A stretch of 64,000 bases of DNA from Moritella dasanensis ArB 0140 (GCF_000276805.1 NZ_AKXQ01000011.1:115331-179330), one strand, 5' to 3'; numbered from the stretch's first letter, positions 19,683 through 29,619 are shown. Made by a program: numbers and translations. The notes: generated by a model not told the origin, from the sequence alone.

Positions 19683-20975
19683 ATGGCAAAAAAAAGCATG
19701 AAGAATTGGTTTGGTTTAGGTAAAAAAGACGCGATCAGCACGGATGAAGATAAAGTTAATCCGGAATTACTCGTATCGAGTGATGATGAAACGGCGGAAG
19801 AAAAAGCCATTCGTCGCGCTGCAGATTTACGACTTTTCACTGATTTCGAAAATAATAATACGGCAAGCGAAGTCGGTAATGTTGTTGCGGAACCAGAGGT
19901 TATTACAGCTGAGCCGACAACATTAGACGCTGTTACTGACGTTGTGGAAGAAGACGTGACGACAAAAAGTGTGAATCAAGAATCGGTATCGACAGCGATT
20001 GTTGACGCTATTAGCGACGAGCCTGTTGCAGATGAACCGGTTAACAAAGATAAATTCTTAACCCGTTTGAAACGTGGTTTATCACGTACCAAGGGTAATA
20101 TTGGTAGTGGTTTCAAAAACTTTTTCCGTGGCAAGCATATCGATGACGAGCTATTTGAGGAACTTGAAGAGCAGTTATTAATTGCCGATCTGGGCGTTGC
20201 GACGACGACCCGTATTATTGATAATTTAACGCAACAAGCATCACGTAAAGACTTAAAAGATGCTGAAGCGCTTTACGACATCTTGAAAAAAGACATGGCG
20301 GAGCTACTGCATAAGGTAGACCAGCCATTAGTGATTGATAGTAACAACAAACCCCACGTGATCTTAATGGTTGGCGTGAACGGTGTGGGTAAAACCACGA
20401 CTATCGGTAAGATGGCGAAGAAATTCCAAGGTGAAGGCAAATCAGTGATGCTCGCGGCGGGTGATACATTCCGTGCCGCAGCGGTTGAGCAATTACAAGT
20501 ATGGGGCGATCGTAACGGTATCCCTGTGGTTGCACAGCACACTGGTGCGGACAGTGCATCGGTACTGTTTGATGCCATGCAGTCGGCTACCGCAAAAGAT
20601 GTTGACGTGCTTATTGCTGATACCGCCGGTCGCTTACAAAATAAAGCGCACCTGATGGAAGAGTTGAAAAAAGTGGTTCGAGTCATGCGTAAACATGATG
20701 CAACTGCGCCGCACGAGATCATGTTAACGATTGATGCCGGTACCGGTCAAAATGCCTTAAGCCAAGCGGAACTATTTAAAGAAGCGGTAGGTCTGACTGG
20801 CATTACTATTACTAAATTAGATGGTACTGCTAAAGGTGGTGTTATCTTTGCTGTGGCAGATAAATTTGAGATCCCAATCCGCTTTATCGGTATTGGTGAA
20901 GGTATTGATGATTTACGTACTTTTAATTCAGAAGAGTTTATTGAAGCCTTGTTTAGTAACGACGAACAAAAATAA
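19683..20975 (+). CDS. ftsY: Signal recognition particle receptor
   Basis: FtsY is the membrane-associated SRP receptor GTPase that docks ribosomes translating inner-membrane proteins. Residues 1 to about 120 form an acidic, low-complexity A domain with a basic N-terminus (MAKKSMKNWFGLGKK). The NG domain follows, with G1 GVNGVGKTTT (231-240), the DTAGR motif (G3) and TKLDGTAKGG (G4). The length of 430 residues is shorter than E. coli FtsY because of the A domain. The ftsE start is 111 bases downstream, after a hairpin that could reduce readthrough. Confidence 0.96.
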   Translation: MAKKSMKNWFGLGKKDAISTDEDKVNPELLVSSDDETAEEKAIRRAADLRLFTDFENNNTASEVGNVVAEPEVITAEPTTLDAVTDVVEEDVTTKSVNQESVSTAIVDAISDEPVADEPVNKDKFLTRLKRGLSRTKGNIGSGFKNFFRGKHIDDELFEELEEQLLIADLGVATTTRIIDNLTQQASRKDLKDAEALYDILKKDMAELLHKVDQPLVIDSNNKPHVILMVGVNGVGKTTTIGKMAKKFQGEGKSVMLAAGDTFRAAAVEQLQVWGDRNGIPVVAQHTGADSASVLFDAMQSATAKDVDVLIADTAGRLQNKAHLMEELKKVVRVMRKHDATAPHEIMLTIDAGTGQNALSQAELFKEAVGLTGITITKLDGTAKGGVIFAVADKFEIPIRFIGIGEGIDDLRTFNSEEFIEALFSNDEQK

Positions 20976-21004
20976 CAGCAGCAGCAGCAGTAGTATATTT
21001 CACT

Positions 21005-21040
21005 AAATACTCATCGTTAATACGGTGAGTATTTATTTTC
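21005..21040 (+). terminator. Hairpin between ftsY and ftsE
   Basis: AAATACTCA (21005-21013) pairs with TGAGTATTT (21026-21034), with an inner CGT/ACG pairing and an AT-rich tail. It probably attenuates rather than fully separates ftsY from ftsEX. Confidence 0.6.
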
Positions 21041-21086
21041 ACTGAACTCGATTTTTATACCAGCACACAGCAAGGACGCGATCATC

Positions 21087-21758
21087 ATGATTCGGTTTGA
21101 TAATGTATCTAAAATTTACCCAGGCAGTCTTACTGCGCTACAAAAAGTTAACTTTCATCTTGAAAAAGGTGAGATGGCTTTTTTAACGGGCCCCTCTGGC
21201 GCCGGTAAAAGTACCTTATTAAAACTAATCAGTATGTTAGAAAGACCAAGCGCAGGCGATGTTTTTTTTAATGGTCAAAATGTCAGTAAAATCAGTAAAA
21301 CTGAGATTCCTTTTCTACGCCGTGATATTGGTATTATTTTTCAAGACCATCGCTTGTTAGTCGAACGTACTATTTTTGATAATGTCGCGTTGCCGTTGAT
21401 TATAAAAGGTTATACCGCGAAACAAGTTAAAAACAGGGTGTTAGCGGCATTAGATAAAGTGGGTTTATATAATAAAGCCAAGTGTTATCCACCAATGCTT
21501 TCTGGTGGTGAACAACAACGTGTGGGCATTGCTCGCGCGATTATTTCCCGCCCTAAATTATTACTGGCGGATGAACCTACGGGTAACTTAGACCCGCAGT
21601 TATCGATGGAAATCATCAAATTGTTTGAAGAGTTTAATCGCGCTGGTACCTCGGTATTGATTGCCACTCATGATTTGGGCTTGATTGCTAAAATGCGCTA
21701 TCGCACGTTGCGTATTAAGCAAGGCGAGATGTGCAACGACGAGTTACAAGGGATTTAA
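21087..21758 (+). CDS. ftsE: Cell division ATP-binding protein
   Basis: FtsE is the ABC ATPase that works with FtsX at the division septum to activate cell-wall hydrolases. It has Walker [10 protein letters not shown] (35-43), the signature LSGGEQQR, Walker [13 protein letters not shown] and the H-loop histidine in ATHD. The length of 223 residues is normal. The RBS AAGGA precedes the ATG, and only one base separates its stop from the ftsX start. Confidence 0.96.
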   Translation: MIRFDNVSKIYPGSLTALQKVNFHLEKGEMAFLTGPSGAGKSTLLKLISMLERPSAGDVFFNGQNVSKISKTEIPFLRRDIGIIFQDHRLLVERTIFDNVALPLIIKGYTAKQVKNRVLAALDKVGLYNKAKCYPPMLSGGEQQRVGIARAIISRPKLLLADEPTGNLDPQLSMEIIKLFEEFNRAGTSVLIATHDLGLIAKMRYRTLRIKQGEMCNDELQGI

Positions 21759-21759
21759 C

Positions 21760-22719
21760 ATGAACAAGCAAAGCAAGCGTGCTGACGCATCCATTATCAA
21801 ACGTATTCAAATACGCGGCCAACAACATATTCATCAAGCCATATCGAGCTTAACCGATGTATGGCGCACGCCGATTGCATCATTGATGACAATGCTGGTA
21901 CTAGGTGTGAGCTTGGCCTTGCCGAGCACCTTGTATGTGGTATTGAAAAATAGCCAGACAGTAAGCCAAGAATGGACCAGTCCGACCGACATTAATTTAT
22001 TCTTAAAGAAAGATTTACCGGAATCGCGTTATAAAAACTTATTGCAACGCTTAAAAACCTACAAAGAAGTTGATAGTTTTGAGTACATTTCTAAAGAACA
22101 GGGCATGGCTGAATTTAAGCGTTCTTCTGGATTAGTGTCGGCGTTAACGTTACTCGATCATAACCCATTACCTGCCGTTGTTGTGGTTACGCCTAAACCT
22201 TATTACCGTAGCTCGATTGCCGCGCAAGAGCTGTTAGCCAAGTTAGAACGCGAACCTGAAGTCCAACAAGGTAAGCTAGATATCATGTGGTTAGAGCGTC
22301 TTGAAGGTATTATTTCTATTTTTAGTGATGCCGTATTAGTTGTCTCTGTTCTATTATTAAGTTCGGTATTATTAATTACCGGTAATACCATTCGCTTAAA
22401 TATTTTATCTAACCGTGCTGAAATTGAAGTATTAAAATTAGTGGGTGCGACTAATTCATTTGTCCAACGACCCTTTTTATATACTGGATTTTGGTATGGT
22501 GCTATTGGTGGGATTTTAGCTTGGTTAGTGACTGTATTTATGGTGTATTGGATGGAAGATACCGTGGTCAACCTGGCTCAGTTATATAATACTGAGTTTG
22601 ATATAGAGGGATTAGTATTCAGCGAGATCATGCTGTTGTTTATCACCGCTATTGGTATGGGATTAAGCTCAGCCGCTATTTCGGTTAATTACTATATTGC
22701 CAAAATAGAACCGAGTTAG
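21760..22719 (+). CDS. ftsX: Cell division protein FtsX
   Basis: FtsX is the membrane partner of FtsE. I chose ATG 21760 (MNKQSKRADA, with CAAGGG upstream) because the longer in-frame ORF would run inside ftsE. The 319-residue product has a cytoplasmic N-terminus, a first helix near 38-60, a periplasmic loop of about 120 residues, and three C-terminal helices, including the AEIEVLKLVGATNSF segment that is strongly conserved in FtsX. In E. coli rpoH follows; here a diguanylate cyclase does. Confidence 0.94.
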   Translation: MNKQSKRADASIIKRIQIRGQQHIHQAISSLTDVWRTPIASLMTMLVLGVSLALPSTLYVVLKNSQTVSQEWTSPTDINLFLKKDLPESRYKNLLQRLKTYKEVDSFEYISKEQGMAEFKRSSGLVSALTLLDHNPLPAVVVVTPKPYYRSSIAAQELLAKLEREPEVQQGKLDIMWLERLEGIISIFSDAVLVVSVLLLSSVLLITGNTIRLNILSNRAEIEVLKLVGATNSFVQRPFLYTGFWYGAIGGILAWLVTVFMVYWMEDTVVNLAQLYNTEFDIEGLVFSEIMLLFITAIGMGLSSAAISVNYYIAKIEPS

Positions 22720-22839
22720 TACGACTTTGAACGAGTGAATACAAGGTTGAACTGGATTAAGAAACATTGGTACTGGTTTCATCGATAAGTGGATCTGGTT
22801 AATATAAATTGCAGCGCTGATATGGCGCTACTGCGCTAA

Positions 22840-24075
22840 GTGAAGTTAATGTATTTTAGGTTATTACTTACATTTGTAATTATGTTGGCTGGGCTATTGC
22901 TTCCGGGGCTTTTTGCTGTGCTTTCAACAGCGCAGCAGGGCATGTTAGTTGAATTACCGACTATTCTTTTTTTGCTGGTTATCATCCTCAGTCATTTCTT
23001 CAAACAAGGCCGTAGTGGTTTTGCGGCATTGTTGATGCTGGTGGCTTATAATGTTATTCAACAGCGCTTACAAACCCCGCTGGCGATTGGCAGCACCTTG
23101 TTTGAATACTATTTTTTGGTATTGTTATTACCAGCCAATTTAGTGTTATTCATGTTTTTACCCGAACGTTCACTGTTTTCCTTTAAAGCACTTTCCTATC
23201 ACGTTATTTTCATCTGCCAAGCGGTTGCGTTTTATTGGTTTATTCAGCCCGAACAATTACCTTTGGTTAGTAATTTGTTGACTGCGCTGGAACCTTGGAT
23301 CTTGGTATTTGGTGATGTATCGGTTTTACCCAGCATATTATTTGCGTTGTTAATCTGTGCAGTGCTGACGGCAGCGACACTCATCCTGTTTAGGAATGTC
23401 GCGTCCGATCAAGCATTTCTCAGTGCGTTGTTGGCGTGCACACTAACCGTGGTTGAGTTTGAGCAACAATGGATATCGGTAAGCATGTTCATGATGAGTG
23501 CGGTTGTGCTGCTACTGAGCATATTGAAACGAAGTCACGAACAAGCCTTTATTGATGAACTTACCGGTATTCCAGGGCGTCGGGCGTTAAATATCGACTT
23601 GACGCAGTTAAGTGGTAAGTACAGTATTGCCATGTTGGATATCGATCGTTTTAAAAAATTCAATGATACTTATGGTCATGATATTGGCGATACGGTATTG
23701 AAAATGGTGGCTTCGCAGTTAAACGCGGTAAAGGGCAGGGGTAAAGTGTACCGCTATGGTGGTGAAGAGTTCATCATCTTATTTAAAGGGAAGTCTACAC
23801 CAGATTGTGTTGGTTATTTAGAGGATATACGACTACAAATTGCGGGTTATCCTTTTCAAATTCGTCAGCCTATAGAACGACGAGACCTGCAAGCGGATAA
23901 TCTTGATGCGGAGAGTAATATCATCGAAGAGATTGAAAAAACCGTACAGGTTACAATCAGTATTGGTGTCGCAGAAGGGCGCAGTTCAATGACCAGCCCT
24001 GAAGAGGTGATTAAAGCAGCAGACCAATTATTGTATAAAGCCAAAGAAGCCGGACGAAATCAAGTGTGTGCTTGA
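22840..24075 (+). CDS. Membrane-bound GGDEF diguanylate cyclase
   Basis: Residues 1 to about 230 hold six or seven hydrophobic helices with no recognisable sensor domain. A C-terminal GGDEF domain has the metal-binding segment LDIDRFKKFNDTYGHD and the active GGEEF motif (307-311), so it probably makes cyclic di-GMP. I see no RxxD inhibitory site just before GGEEF (the sequence there is GRGKVYRY), which suggests lack of classical product inhibition. The GTG at 22840 and the ATG at 22849 are both possible starts with weak RBS sequences. It follows ftsX by 120 bases and may be cotranscribed. Confidence 0.88.
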   Translation: MKLMYFRLLLTFVIMLAGLLLPGLFAVLSTAQQGMLVELPTILFLLVIILSHFFKQGRSGFAALLMLVAYNVIQQRLQTPLAIGSTLFEYYFLVLLLPANLVLFMFLPERSLFSFKALSYHVIFICQAVAFYWFIQPEQLPLVSNLLTALEPWILVFGDVSVLPSILFALLICAVLTAATLILFRNVASDQAFLSALLACTLTVVEFEQQWISVSMFMMSAVVLLLSILKRSHEQAFIDELTGIPGRRALNIDLTQLSGKYSIAMLDIDRFKKFNDTYGHDIGDTVLKMVASQLNAVKGRGKVYRYGGEEFIILFKGKSTPDCVGYLEDIRLQIAGYPFQIRQPIERRDLQADNLDAESNIIEEIEKTVQVTISIGVAEGRSSMTSPEEVIKAADQLLYKAKEAGRNQVCA

Positions 24076-24109
24076 ACTCGTTAACGTCCCCCTTGGCTTA
24101 ATCGTATTG

Positions 24110-24709
24110 CTAATGATAGATATAACTGCCATCTTCACGTAAAGAAAATAGCACGGGTGCGCTATTCGTATCTGTAATTCTCAGTTCTATTAATTTACCT
24201 ACCGTCGAGATATAAAATGACATCACTTGCCCCGGTTGCACTTGAGTTATGTATCGCTGTGGGGTGGGTACTGCGATCAAAGCATGTAGTACTGCCGAGG
24301 GAATATCATACTGGCGGAAAATACGGTAAACAGAGTCACCTTTGCGGATAACATGCGCACGCCATTCGCCATCAATATTTTCTGGATCGAGTACTTTAAT
24401 TTGTACTGGCGGTGGTGTATTGCTTGCTTCGCCACGTTCTTGACCGGCTTTATTTGCTACATTATGAGTGGGTGCGATAGTCAGAGCGATTGATTTACGT
24501 TCACTGCTAACATCCTTGTCCACGCTGTTGTCATCAGTGGTTGGTATAATTAGTAGCACCATCACAATCAATGATAATATCGGTACTAATGTACGGTGCA
24601 GGCGCGGCAGAGATTTAAATGTATTACGCAACACATTGACGCGTTTTGTTAATGACGGAAATAACAATTTAATTTTTTCGATAAGAGAATATAATGCGTT
24701 GCTCTCCAT
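24110..24709 (-). CDS. OapA/YtfB-like LysM-domain protein
   Basis: The 199-residue protein has a cytoplasmic N-terminus with the OapA-type motif LPRLHRTLVP, one transmembrane helix (about 40-56), a linker, and a C-terminal LysM-like/OapA domain (about 112-199: HVIRKGDSVYRIFRQYDIP, then QPGQVMSF). The family includes Haemophilus opacity-associated protein A and E. coli YtfB, a cell-wall-associated protein tied to division. It most likely binds peptidoglycan in the periplasm. It is divergent from parC. The RBS AGGAAA is upstream. Confidence 0.8.
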   Translation of the reverse strand: MESNALYSLIEKIKLLFPSLTKRVNVLRNTFKSLPRLHRTLVPILSLIVMVLLIIPTTDDNSVDKDVSSERKSIALTIAPTHNVANKAGQERGEASNTPPPVQIKVLDPENIDGEWRAHVIRKGDSVYRIFRQYDIPSAVLHALIAVPTPQRYITQVQPGQVMSFYISTVGKLIELRITDTNSAPVLFSLREDGSYIYH

Positions 24710-24954
24710 GATTAATTTCCTGTGATTTTGTTTTTAATCGGGTCGTGAGCTAATTAAAGTCGTTTTAGATAATGACAATAGTGGCGGGTTATAGTTGAAA
24801 TAACTATCTATAACAGCGCTGAATCATACTAATTGTTATTATCTAAGCTAATTTTATTGCGCGTTTCATCATAGTATAAATGCTAAAAAATAGCATATTT
24901 TGTTTCGCCTTTGATTGTTAAATTTTTATTTTAATCTAAATAACAGGACTTTTG

Positions 24955-27210
24955 ATGACTGACGTTATTGATATGAGCTTAGAGGGTGTTGAAGAACAAC
25001 CGCTAAGGGAATTTACCGAGCAAGCATATTTGAATTATTCCATGTATGTGATCATGGATCGTGCCTTGCCTCATATTGGTGATGGGTTAAAACCAGTGCA
25101 ACGCCGTATTACTTATGCGATGTCTGAGCTTGGTTTGCATGCGGGTGCAAAATATAAGAAGTCAGCGCGTACGGTTGGTGATGTATTAGGTAAGTATCAT
25201 CCCCATGGTGATAGTGCGTGTTATGAAGCCATGGTATTAATGGCACAACCGTTTTCATATCGCTATCCGCTTGTTGATGGTCAGGGTAACTGGGGTGCGC
25301 CGGATGATCCGAAATCATTTGCCGCGATGCGTTATACCGAAGCTAAATTATCAAAATTCGCGGAAGTATTATTAAGTGAAGTGGGATTAGGCACTGTTGA
25401 CTGGTCGCCTAATTTTGACGGCACCATGAAAGAACCACAGTTATTACCGGCACGTTTACCACATATTTTATTAAATGGTGTGACGGGGATTGCGGTCGGT
25501 ATGGCGACGGATATTCCGCCGCATAACGTACGTGAAATTACCAACGCTTGTTTGCATTTAATTGATAAGCCAAACGCTGAGTTGTCAGAGTTAATGGAAC
25601 ATGTGAAAGGTCCCGATTATCCGACCGAAGCAGAAATCATCACCCCTAAAAAAGATATTGCACAGATCTACGAGACCGGTAAAGGCAGTATTAAAATGCG
25701 TGCGGTATACACCCTAGAAAGTGGTGATATTGTTATTAGTGCGCTGCCACATCAAGTTTCGGGTGGTAAAATTTTAGAACAAATCGCGGCACAAATGCAG
25801 GCGAAGAAATTACCGATGGTTGCCGATTTACGTGATGAATCAGATCATGAAAATCCAACCCGCTTGGTGATTATTCCCCGTTCTAATCGCATCGATATCG
25901 AACAGTTAATGGCGCATTTATTTGCCAGTACTGATCTTGAAAAAAATTACCGCGTTAACTTGAACATGATCGGTTTGAATGAGAAACCGCAAGTTAAAGG
26001 TTTGAAGAAAATTTTAGTTGAATGGCTAGAGTTTCGCCGCACCACGGTACGCCGTCGTCTGCAGTTCCGCTTAGATAAAGTGTTAGCACGTTTACATACC
26101 CTTGATGGTTTATTGATCGCGTTTTTAAATATTGATGAAGTGATCGAAATTATTCGTCAGTACGATGATCCAAAAGCAGAGTTAATTCGTCGTTTTGATT
26201 TATCGGTAAAACAAGCGGAAGCGGTATTAGAACTGAAGTTACGCCATTTAGCGAAACTAGAAGAAATGCGTATTCGTGGTGAACAAGGTGAATTAAATAC
26301 CGAACGCCACAAGCTGGAACAACTACTGGGTTCTGATCGCCGCTTAGCCACGCTGGTGAAAAAAGAACTAATCGCCGACGCTGAGACATTTGGTGATGAC
26401 CGTCGTTCACCTATCGTCGAGCGTAAAGAAGCAAAAGCGTTAACAGAAAAAGAATTGATGCCTAATGAAGCGGTGACCGTAGTGTTATCACAACAAGGCT
26501 GGGCACGTTGTGCCAAGGGCCATGATGTGGATGCTAACGGACTCAGTTATAAAGCCAGTGATGGTTATAAAGATGCTGCTGAAGGACGCAGTAATTGTCC
26601 TGCGGTATTCATTGATACCAGTGGTCGCTCATTTGCACTTGATGCCCATACTTTACCTTCAGCGCGTAGTCAGGGTGAACCATTAACGACTCGATTTACA
26701 CTTGCGCCCGGACAAACCTTTGCGCATGCACTGATGGCAGATGATAGCCAGCAATTCTTACTCAGTTCTGATGCCGGTTATGGTTTCATTGGCAAGTTCA
26801 GTGACATGGTCAGCCGTAATAAAAACGGTAAAGCATTATTAACCTTACCCGTGGGTGGTTTAGTGATTGAACCGCAAGCGGTGACGGATATAACCACAGA
26901 TCATTGCTTAATTATTTCTAACGAAGGTCGGATGCTCATTTTCCCACTATCGTCATTGCCTTTATTGTCTAAAGGTAAAGGTAATAAATTAATGAACATC
27001 CCATCAGCACGAGTTAAAAGCCGTGAAGAGTATGTGCAAATGCTGAAAATTGTGCCTGAGGGACAATCGGTAACGCTTTATGCTGGTAAGCGTAAATTGA
27101 CATTAAAACCTGCCGATTTAGAACATTATAAGGGTGAACGTGGTCGTCGTGGCTTCAAGTTACCACGCGGGTTACAGCGTGTTGATAGCTTAGATGTAGC
27201 ACAAGAATAA
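24955..27210 (+). CDS. parC: DNA topoisomerase IV subunit A
   Basis: ParC is the cleavage subunit of topoisomerase IV, which decatenates daughter chromosomes. ATG 24955 ([11 protein letters not shown]) with AGGA upstream is preferred to a TTG one codon earlier. The catalytic tyrosine is Y127 in AAMRYTE. The quinolone-determining residues are the sensitive type: S87 and E91 in [11 protein letters not shown], matching E. coli S80 and E84. The C-terminal beta-pinwheel domain is complete (751 residues in total). parE is not in the window. plsC follows, as in E. coli. Confidence 0.97.
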   Translation: MTDVIDMSLEGVEEQPLREFTEQAYLNYSMYVIMDRALPHIGDGLKPVQRRITYAMSELGLHAGAKYKKSARTVGDVLGKYHPHGDSACYEAMVLMAQPFSYRYPLVDGQGNWGAPDDPKSFAAMRYTEAKLSKFAEVLLSEVGLGTVDWSPNFDGTMKEPQLLPARLPHILLNGVTGIAVGMATDIPPHNVREITNACLHLIDKPNAELSELMEHVKGPDYPTEAEIITPKKDIAQIYETGKGSIKMRAVYTLESGDIVISALPHQVSGGKILEQIAAQMQAKKLPMVADLRDESDHENPTRLVIIPRSNRIDIEQLMAHLFASTDLEKNYRVNLNMIGLNEKPQVKGLKKILVEWLEFRRTTVRRRLQFRLDKVLARLHTLDGLLIAFLNIDEVIEIIRQYDDPKAELIRRFDLSVKQAEAVLELKLRHLAKLEEMRIRGEQGELNTERHKLEQLLGSDRRLATLVKKELIADAETFGDDRRSPIVERKEAKALTEKELMPNEAVTVVLSQQGWARCAKGHDVDANGLSYKASDGYKDAAEGRSNCPAVFIDTSGRSFALDAHTLPSARSQGEPLTTRFTLAPGQTFAHALMADDSQQFLLSSDAGYGFIGKFSDMVSRNKNGKALLTLPVGGLVIEPQAVTDITTDHCLIISNEGRMLIFPLSSLPLLSKGKGNKLMNIPSARVKSREEYVQMLKIVPEGQSVTLYAGKRKLTLKPADLEHYKGERGRRGFKLPRGLQRVDSLDVAQE

Positions 27211-27277
27211 TTCAGCTAACGCTTGTACACCGAGTTGTGGCTCGGTATACTGCGGTGATGTTAAAAGAGGGTTATAG

Positions 27278-27997
27278 ATGTTATTAATTATTCGTTTTAT
27301 TTTAGTCATGCTCTTCATGGTCTACTTGCTGATCATGAGTATATTACGCTTTAGTTTAAAGCCACGTGATCCAAAACACGTCGCATGTGTAGCGAGAAAC
27401 TTTGCTCGTTTGGCACGTATTTTTGGGATTAAGTTAATCGTGCGAAAACCAGTAGGCTTGAATGATGCGGGTCCGTATGTATTTGTTGGCAATCATCAAA
27501 ATAACTTTGATTTAATTACGGTGACGGCAGCTGTCCAACCAGGCACTGTGTCAGTGGGTAAGAAAAGTTTAATTTGGGTGCCTATTTTTGGTTTTGTTTA
27601 TTGGCTATCAGGTAATATCTTGATTGATCGTAAAAACAAAAGTAAAGCGGTTGGTACGATTGCGACTGTCGCGGAGCGTATTCGTAAAGGCCATTTAAGT
27701 ATATGGATGTTTGCCGAAGGCACACGTAGCCGTGGCCGTGGTTTATTACCGTTTAAGACAGGGGCATTCCATACTGCCATTCAAGCAGAAGTGCCGATTG
27801 TACCGGTATGTTGTTCAAACACACATAACAAAATAAAGTTAAACCGTTGGGATAATGGCGAAGTGATTATTGAAATCATGGATCCAATTGCCACGAAGGG
27901 ACTAGAACGTAATGCGGTACGTAAATTATCAGCAGACGTACATGCCATCATGAAAAAGCGTATTGATGAGTTGTCTATCGAAGCGAGAGATGCTTAA
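27278..27997 (+). CDS. plsC: 1-acyl-sn-glycerol-3-phosphate acyltransferase
   Basis: PlsC makes phosphatidic acid from lysophosphatidic acid at the inner membrane. There is an N-terminal membrane helix (1-24), the catalytic NHQNNFD motif (H73, D78) and the glycerol-phosphate-binding FAEGTRSRG (E147-R150). The length of 239 residues is normal. AGAGG lies ahead of the ATG. The parC-plsC order is as in E. coli, with 67 bases between. Confidence 0.94.
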   Translation: MLLIIRFILVMLFMVYLLIMSILRFSLKPRDPKHVACVARNFARLARIFGIKLIVRKPVGLNDAGPYVFVGNHQNNFDLITVTAAVQPGTVSVGKKSLIWVPIFGFVYWLSGNILIDRKNKSKAVGTIATVAERIRKGHLSIWMFAEGTRSRGRGLLPFKTGAFHTAIQAEVPIVPVCCSNTHNKIKLNRWDNGEVIIEIMDPIATKGLERNAVRKLSADVHAIMKKRIDELSIEARDA

Positions 27998-28084
27998 TTA
28001 AATGCGAATATTAACCTGAATTATACGATACTGGAATTTAGATAAATAAAAATTCAAGGTCGATAATTAATTCAGGCAGATAAT

Positions 28085-28122
28085 AAAAATGCCCATAACA
28101 AGCGATTGTTATGGGCATTTTT
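28085..28122. terminator. Bidirectional terminator between plsC and rsmC
   Basis: A 16-bp perfect stem, AAAAATGCCCATAACA (28085-28100) with TGTTATGGGCATTTTT (28107-28122), has a 6-base loop and As and Ts on the two sides. Confidence 0.95.
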
Positions 28123-28171
28123 TATTCGTGGTATTTAGTTACGCAACTCTTTATTGTGATGAGAGTTTATT

Positions 28172-28219
28172 AGCGTAACTATTTATTCACGTAACTATTT
28201 ATTAGCGCATCTATTTGTT
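28172..28219 (-). repeat. 16-bp tandem repeat across the rsmC stop codon
   Basis: Three units on the + strand have a 16-base period: AGCGTAACTATTTATT (28172-28187), CACGTAACTATTTATT (28188-28203) and AGCGCATCTATTTGTT (28204-28219). A partial fourth (AGCGTAA) runs into rsmC. The rsmC stop (complement of 28211-28213) lies in unit three. Confidence 0.8.
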
Positions 28220-29245
28220 AGCGTAATAAACCGCGAACTTAGATGATTTAATTTGTAATAAGCAATGACCGAAAGATGCTTCAATAATCTCAGGGTATTT
28301 CAAGAAGCTATTTGCAACTAAGACTAAATGACCACGTGGGTTAATGTAATCATTTGCTTCTTTTAAGAATGTCTCAGTACTTGCATAATGCGTTTTCAAG
28401 CCTGCGTGGAACGGTGGGTTTGAAATAATATAATCAAACTTATCGTTCACATCAGAAAATACATCAGAAAGGTAAGCTTGACCGGCTAATTCATTCGCCG
28501 CTAACGTTAGTTGACTAGACTTAACCGCAAGCGCGCTCACATCTGTCATTTCAACTTTGCTTGTCGGGAAACGTTTAGCGATATAACTACCGATAATACC
28601 AGCACCACAACCCAGATCAAGCACACGACCCGATGGTTTTTTATGTAGATTATTAAGCAGAATGTTACTACCAGTATCAAGTTTACCGTGGCTAAATACG
28701 CCTGGTAATGTACATACTGTTAGCTCAATCCCTTTCACCGAAACTGGGAATGTTGTGATCCAATCATCTTGAACAAATTTAGCAACCGGTTTATTTAGTT
28801 CAGTCACAAACAATGAACTGCGACGTGCAGCATCTAGTTTGTTACAGATATCGCCATACGGGGCAAAGAATTTATTGGCACTGCGAATACCAGCGTTGTT
28901 TTCACCAACCATGAAGATCATTGCGCCATCTTCTAGGTGTTCGGTGATGTTAGCTAATAGGTATTCTACTTCTGCTTTTGATTTTGACATATAAATCAAT
29001 GCAACTTGGTGTTTCTTCGCTGCTTGATATTCTGTAGAGCAATGGTTATCAATATTGCTCACATCATCATAATGTAGTTTAGCTGAATAATCGTAGCTGA
29101 ATAAGGTTACTTTTTTCGCTATCTTCGCTAATTCAGTCGGGTAGGTATCTTCGATGTAACCCGCAATCAACAGGTCTTTGTCTTCAAAATGTGCAGTATT
29201 ACGTTCTAGTAATTGACTTGCTGGGGTATAGCTAGTGCTGATCAT
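28211..29245 (-). CDS. rsmC: 16S rRNA (guanine-1207-N2)-methyltransferase
   Basis: RsmC methylates G1207 of 16S rRNA. ATG at 29245 gives 344 residues starting MISTSYTPASQLLERN, matching E. coli RsmC (which starts MSAFTPASEVLLR); an upstream in-frame ATG would extend into a MITE-like repeat. It has the usual duplicated fold: a degenerate N-terminal half and an active C-terminal half with SAM-binding VLDLGCGAGIIGSY and the catalytic NPPFH. The last codons and stop are inside a 16-bp tandem repeat. Terminated by the bidirectional hairpin shared with plsC. Confidence 0.93.
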   Translation of the reverse strand: MISTSYTPASQLLERNTAHFEDKDLLIAGYIEDTYPTELAKIAKKVTLFSYDYSAKLHYDDVSNIDNHCSTEYQAAKKHQVALIYMSKSKAEVEYLLANITEHLEDGAMIFMVGENNAGIRSANKFFAPYGDICNKLDAARRSSLFVTELNKPVAKFVQDDWITTFPVSVKGIELTVCTLPGVFSHGKLDTGSNILLNNLHKKPSGRVLDLGCGAGIIGSYIAKRFPTSKVEMTDVSALAVKSSQLTLAANELAGQAYLSDVFSDVNDKFDYIISNPPFHAGLKTHYASTETFLKEANDYINPRGHLVLVANSFLKYPEIIEASFGHCLLQIKSSKFAVYYANK

Positions 29246-29293
29246 GGGTCTGGACTCTTTACTTAATGTGCTCGAAGATTTGGTCGGAGAGTA

Positions 29294-29364
29294 TATACCC
29301 AAACTACTTCAATATCTTCCCCTTTCGGTTCACGGAGTACATATGCCGACATCGCTTGGGTATA
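29294..29364. mobile_element. MITE-like element with terminal inverted repeats and TA ends
   Basis: TATACCCAA (29294-29302) and TTGGGTATA (29356-29364) are perfect 9-bp inverted ends of a 71-bp segment, compatible with a TA target duplication around a 67-bp core. It contains no ORF. Its left end is within 50 bases of the rsmC start. Only one copy is visible here. Confidence 0.45.
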
Positions 29365-29496
29365 GATTATCCTGTGGATTGTCTGGTTTGATTTTGTTGA
29401 TAGATTATCTTGCTTGACATTTTGCGGTGAATAACGAATTATTAAACCATAAATAATAAACGCCTAAATGTTTTTTCATCAAAATGAGAACGTCAC

Positions 29497-29550
29497 ATGC
29501 TTAATTTAAAACGAAAACAATACAAACAAGGCCAATTAAAGCCAACCTAG
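29497..29550 (+). CDS. Putative Lys-rich leader peptide (17 aa) of dapA
   Basis: ATG at 29497 opens a 17-residue frame, MLNLKRKQYKQGQLKPT, ending at TAG 29548-29550. Four of 17 residues are lysine (codons AAA, AAA, AAA, AAG). Its start and stop codons lie in the two arms of the first leader stem, and a terminator hairpin follows 33 bases later, directly before a lysine-pathway gene. The possible RBS (GAGAAC at 29486) is weak. This fits a ribosome-mediated attenuation peptide, but there is no direct proof that it is translated. Confidence 0.4.
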   Translation: MLNLKRKQYKQGQLKPT

Positions 29551-29583
29551 CATGTGAGTCGAGAACATATAAATCCCTATAGG

Positions 29584-29619
29584 AACCTCGAGCGCAATTT
29601 ATGTAATCGAGGTTTTTTT
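29584..29619 (+). terminator. Terminator hairpin just before dapA
   Basis: AACCTCGA (29584-29591) pairs with TCGAGGTT (29607-29614) and is followed by seven Ts (29613-29619). The dapA start is only 20 bases beyond, so its role is probably regulatory. Confidence 0.7.

Noticed and set aside
20976..20990. Five CAG triplets right after the ftsY stop as a functional microsatellite
   Set aside because: It is only 15 bases and has no visible consequence; possibly part of the same stop-proximal repeat tendency but too short to claim.
28172..28226. Short direct repeats (also 17989-18021, 39598-39663, 57959-58042) as CRISPR arrays
   Set aside because: Units are 11-22 bp without unique spacers, and no cas genes occur.
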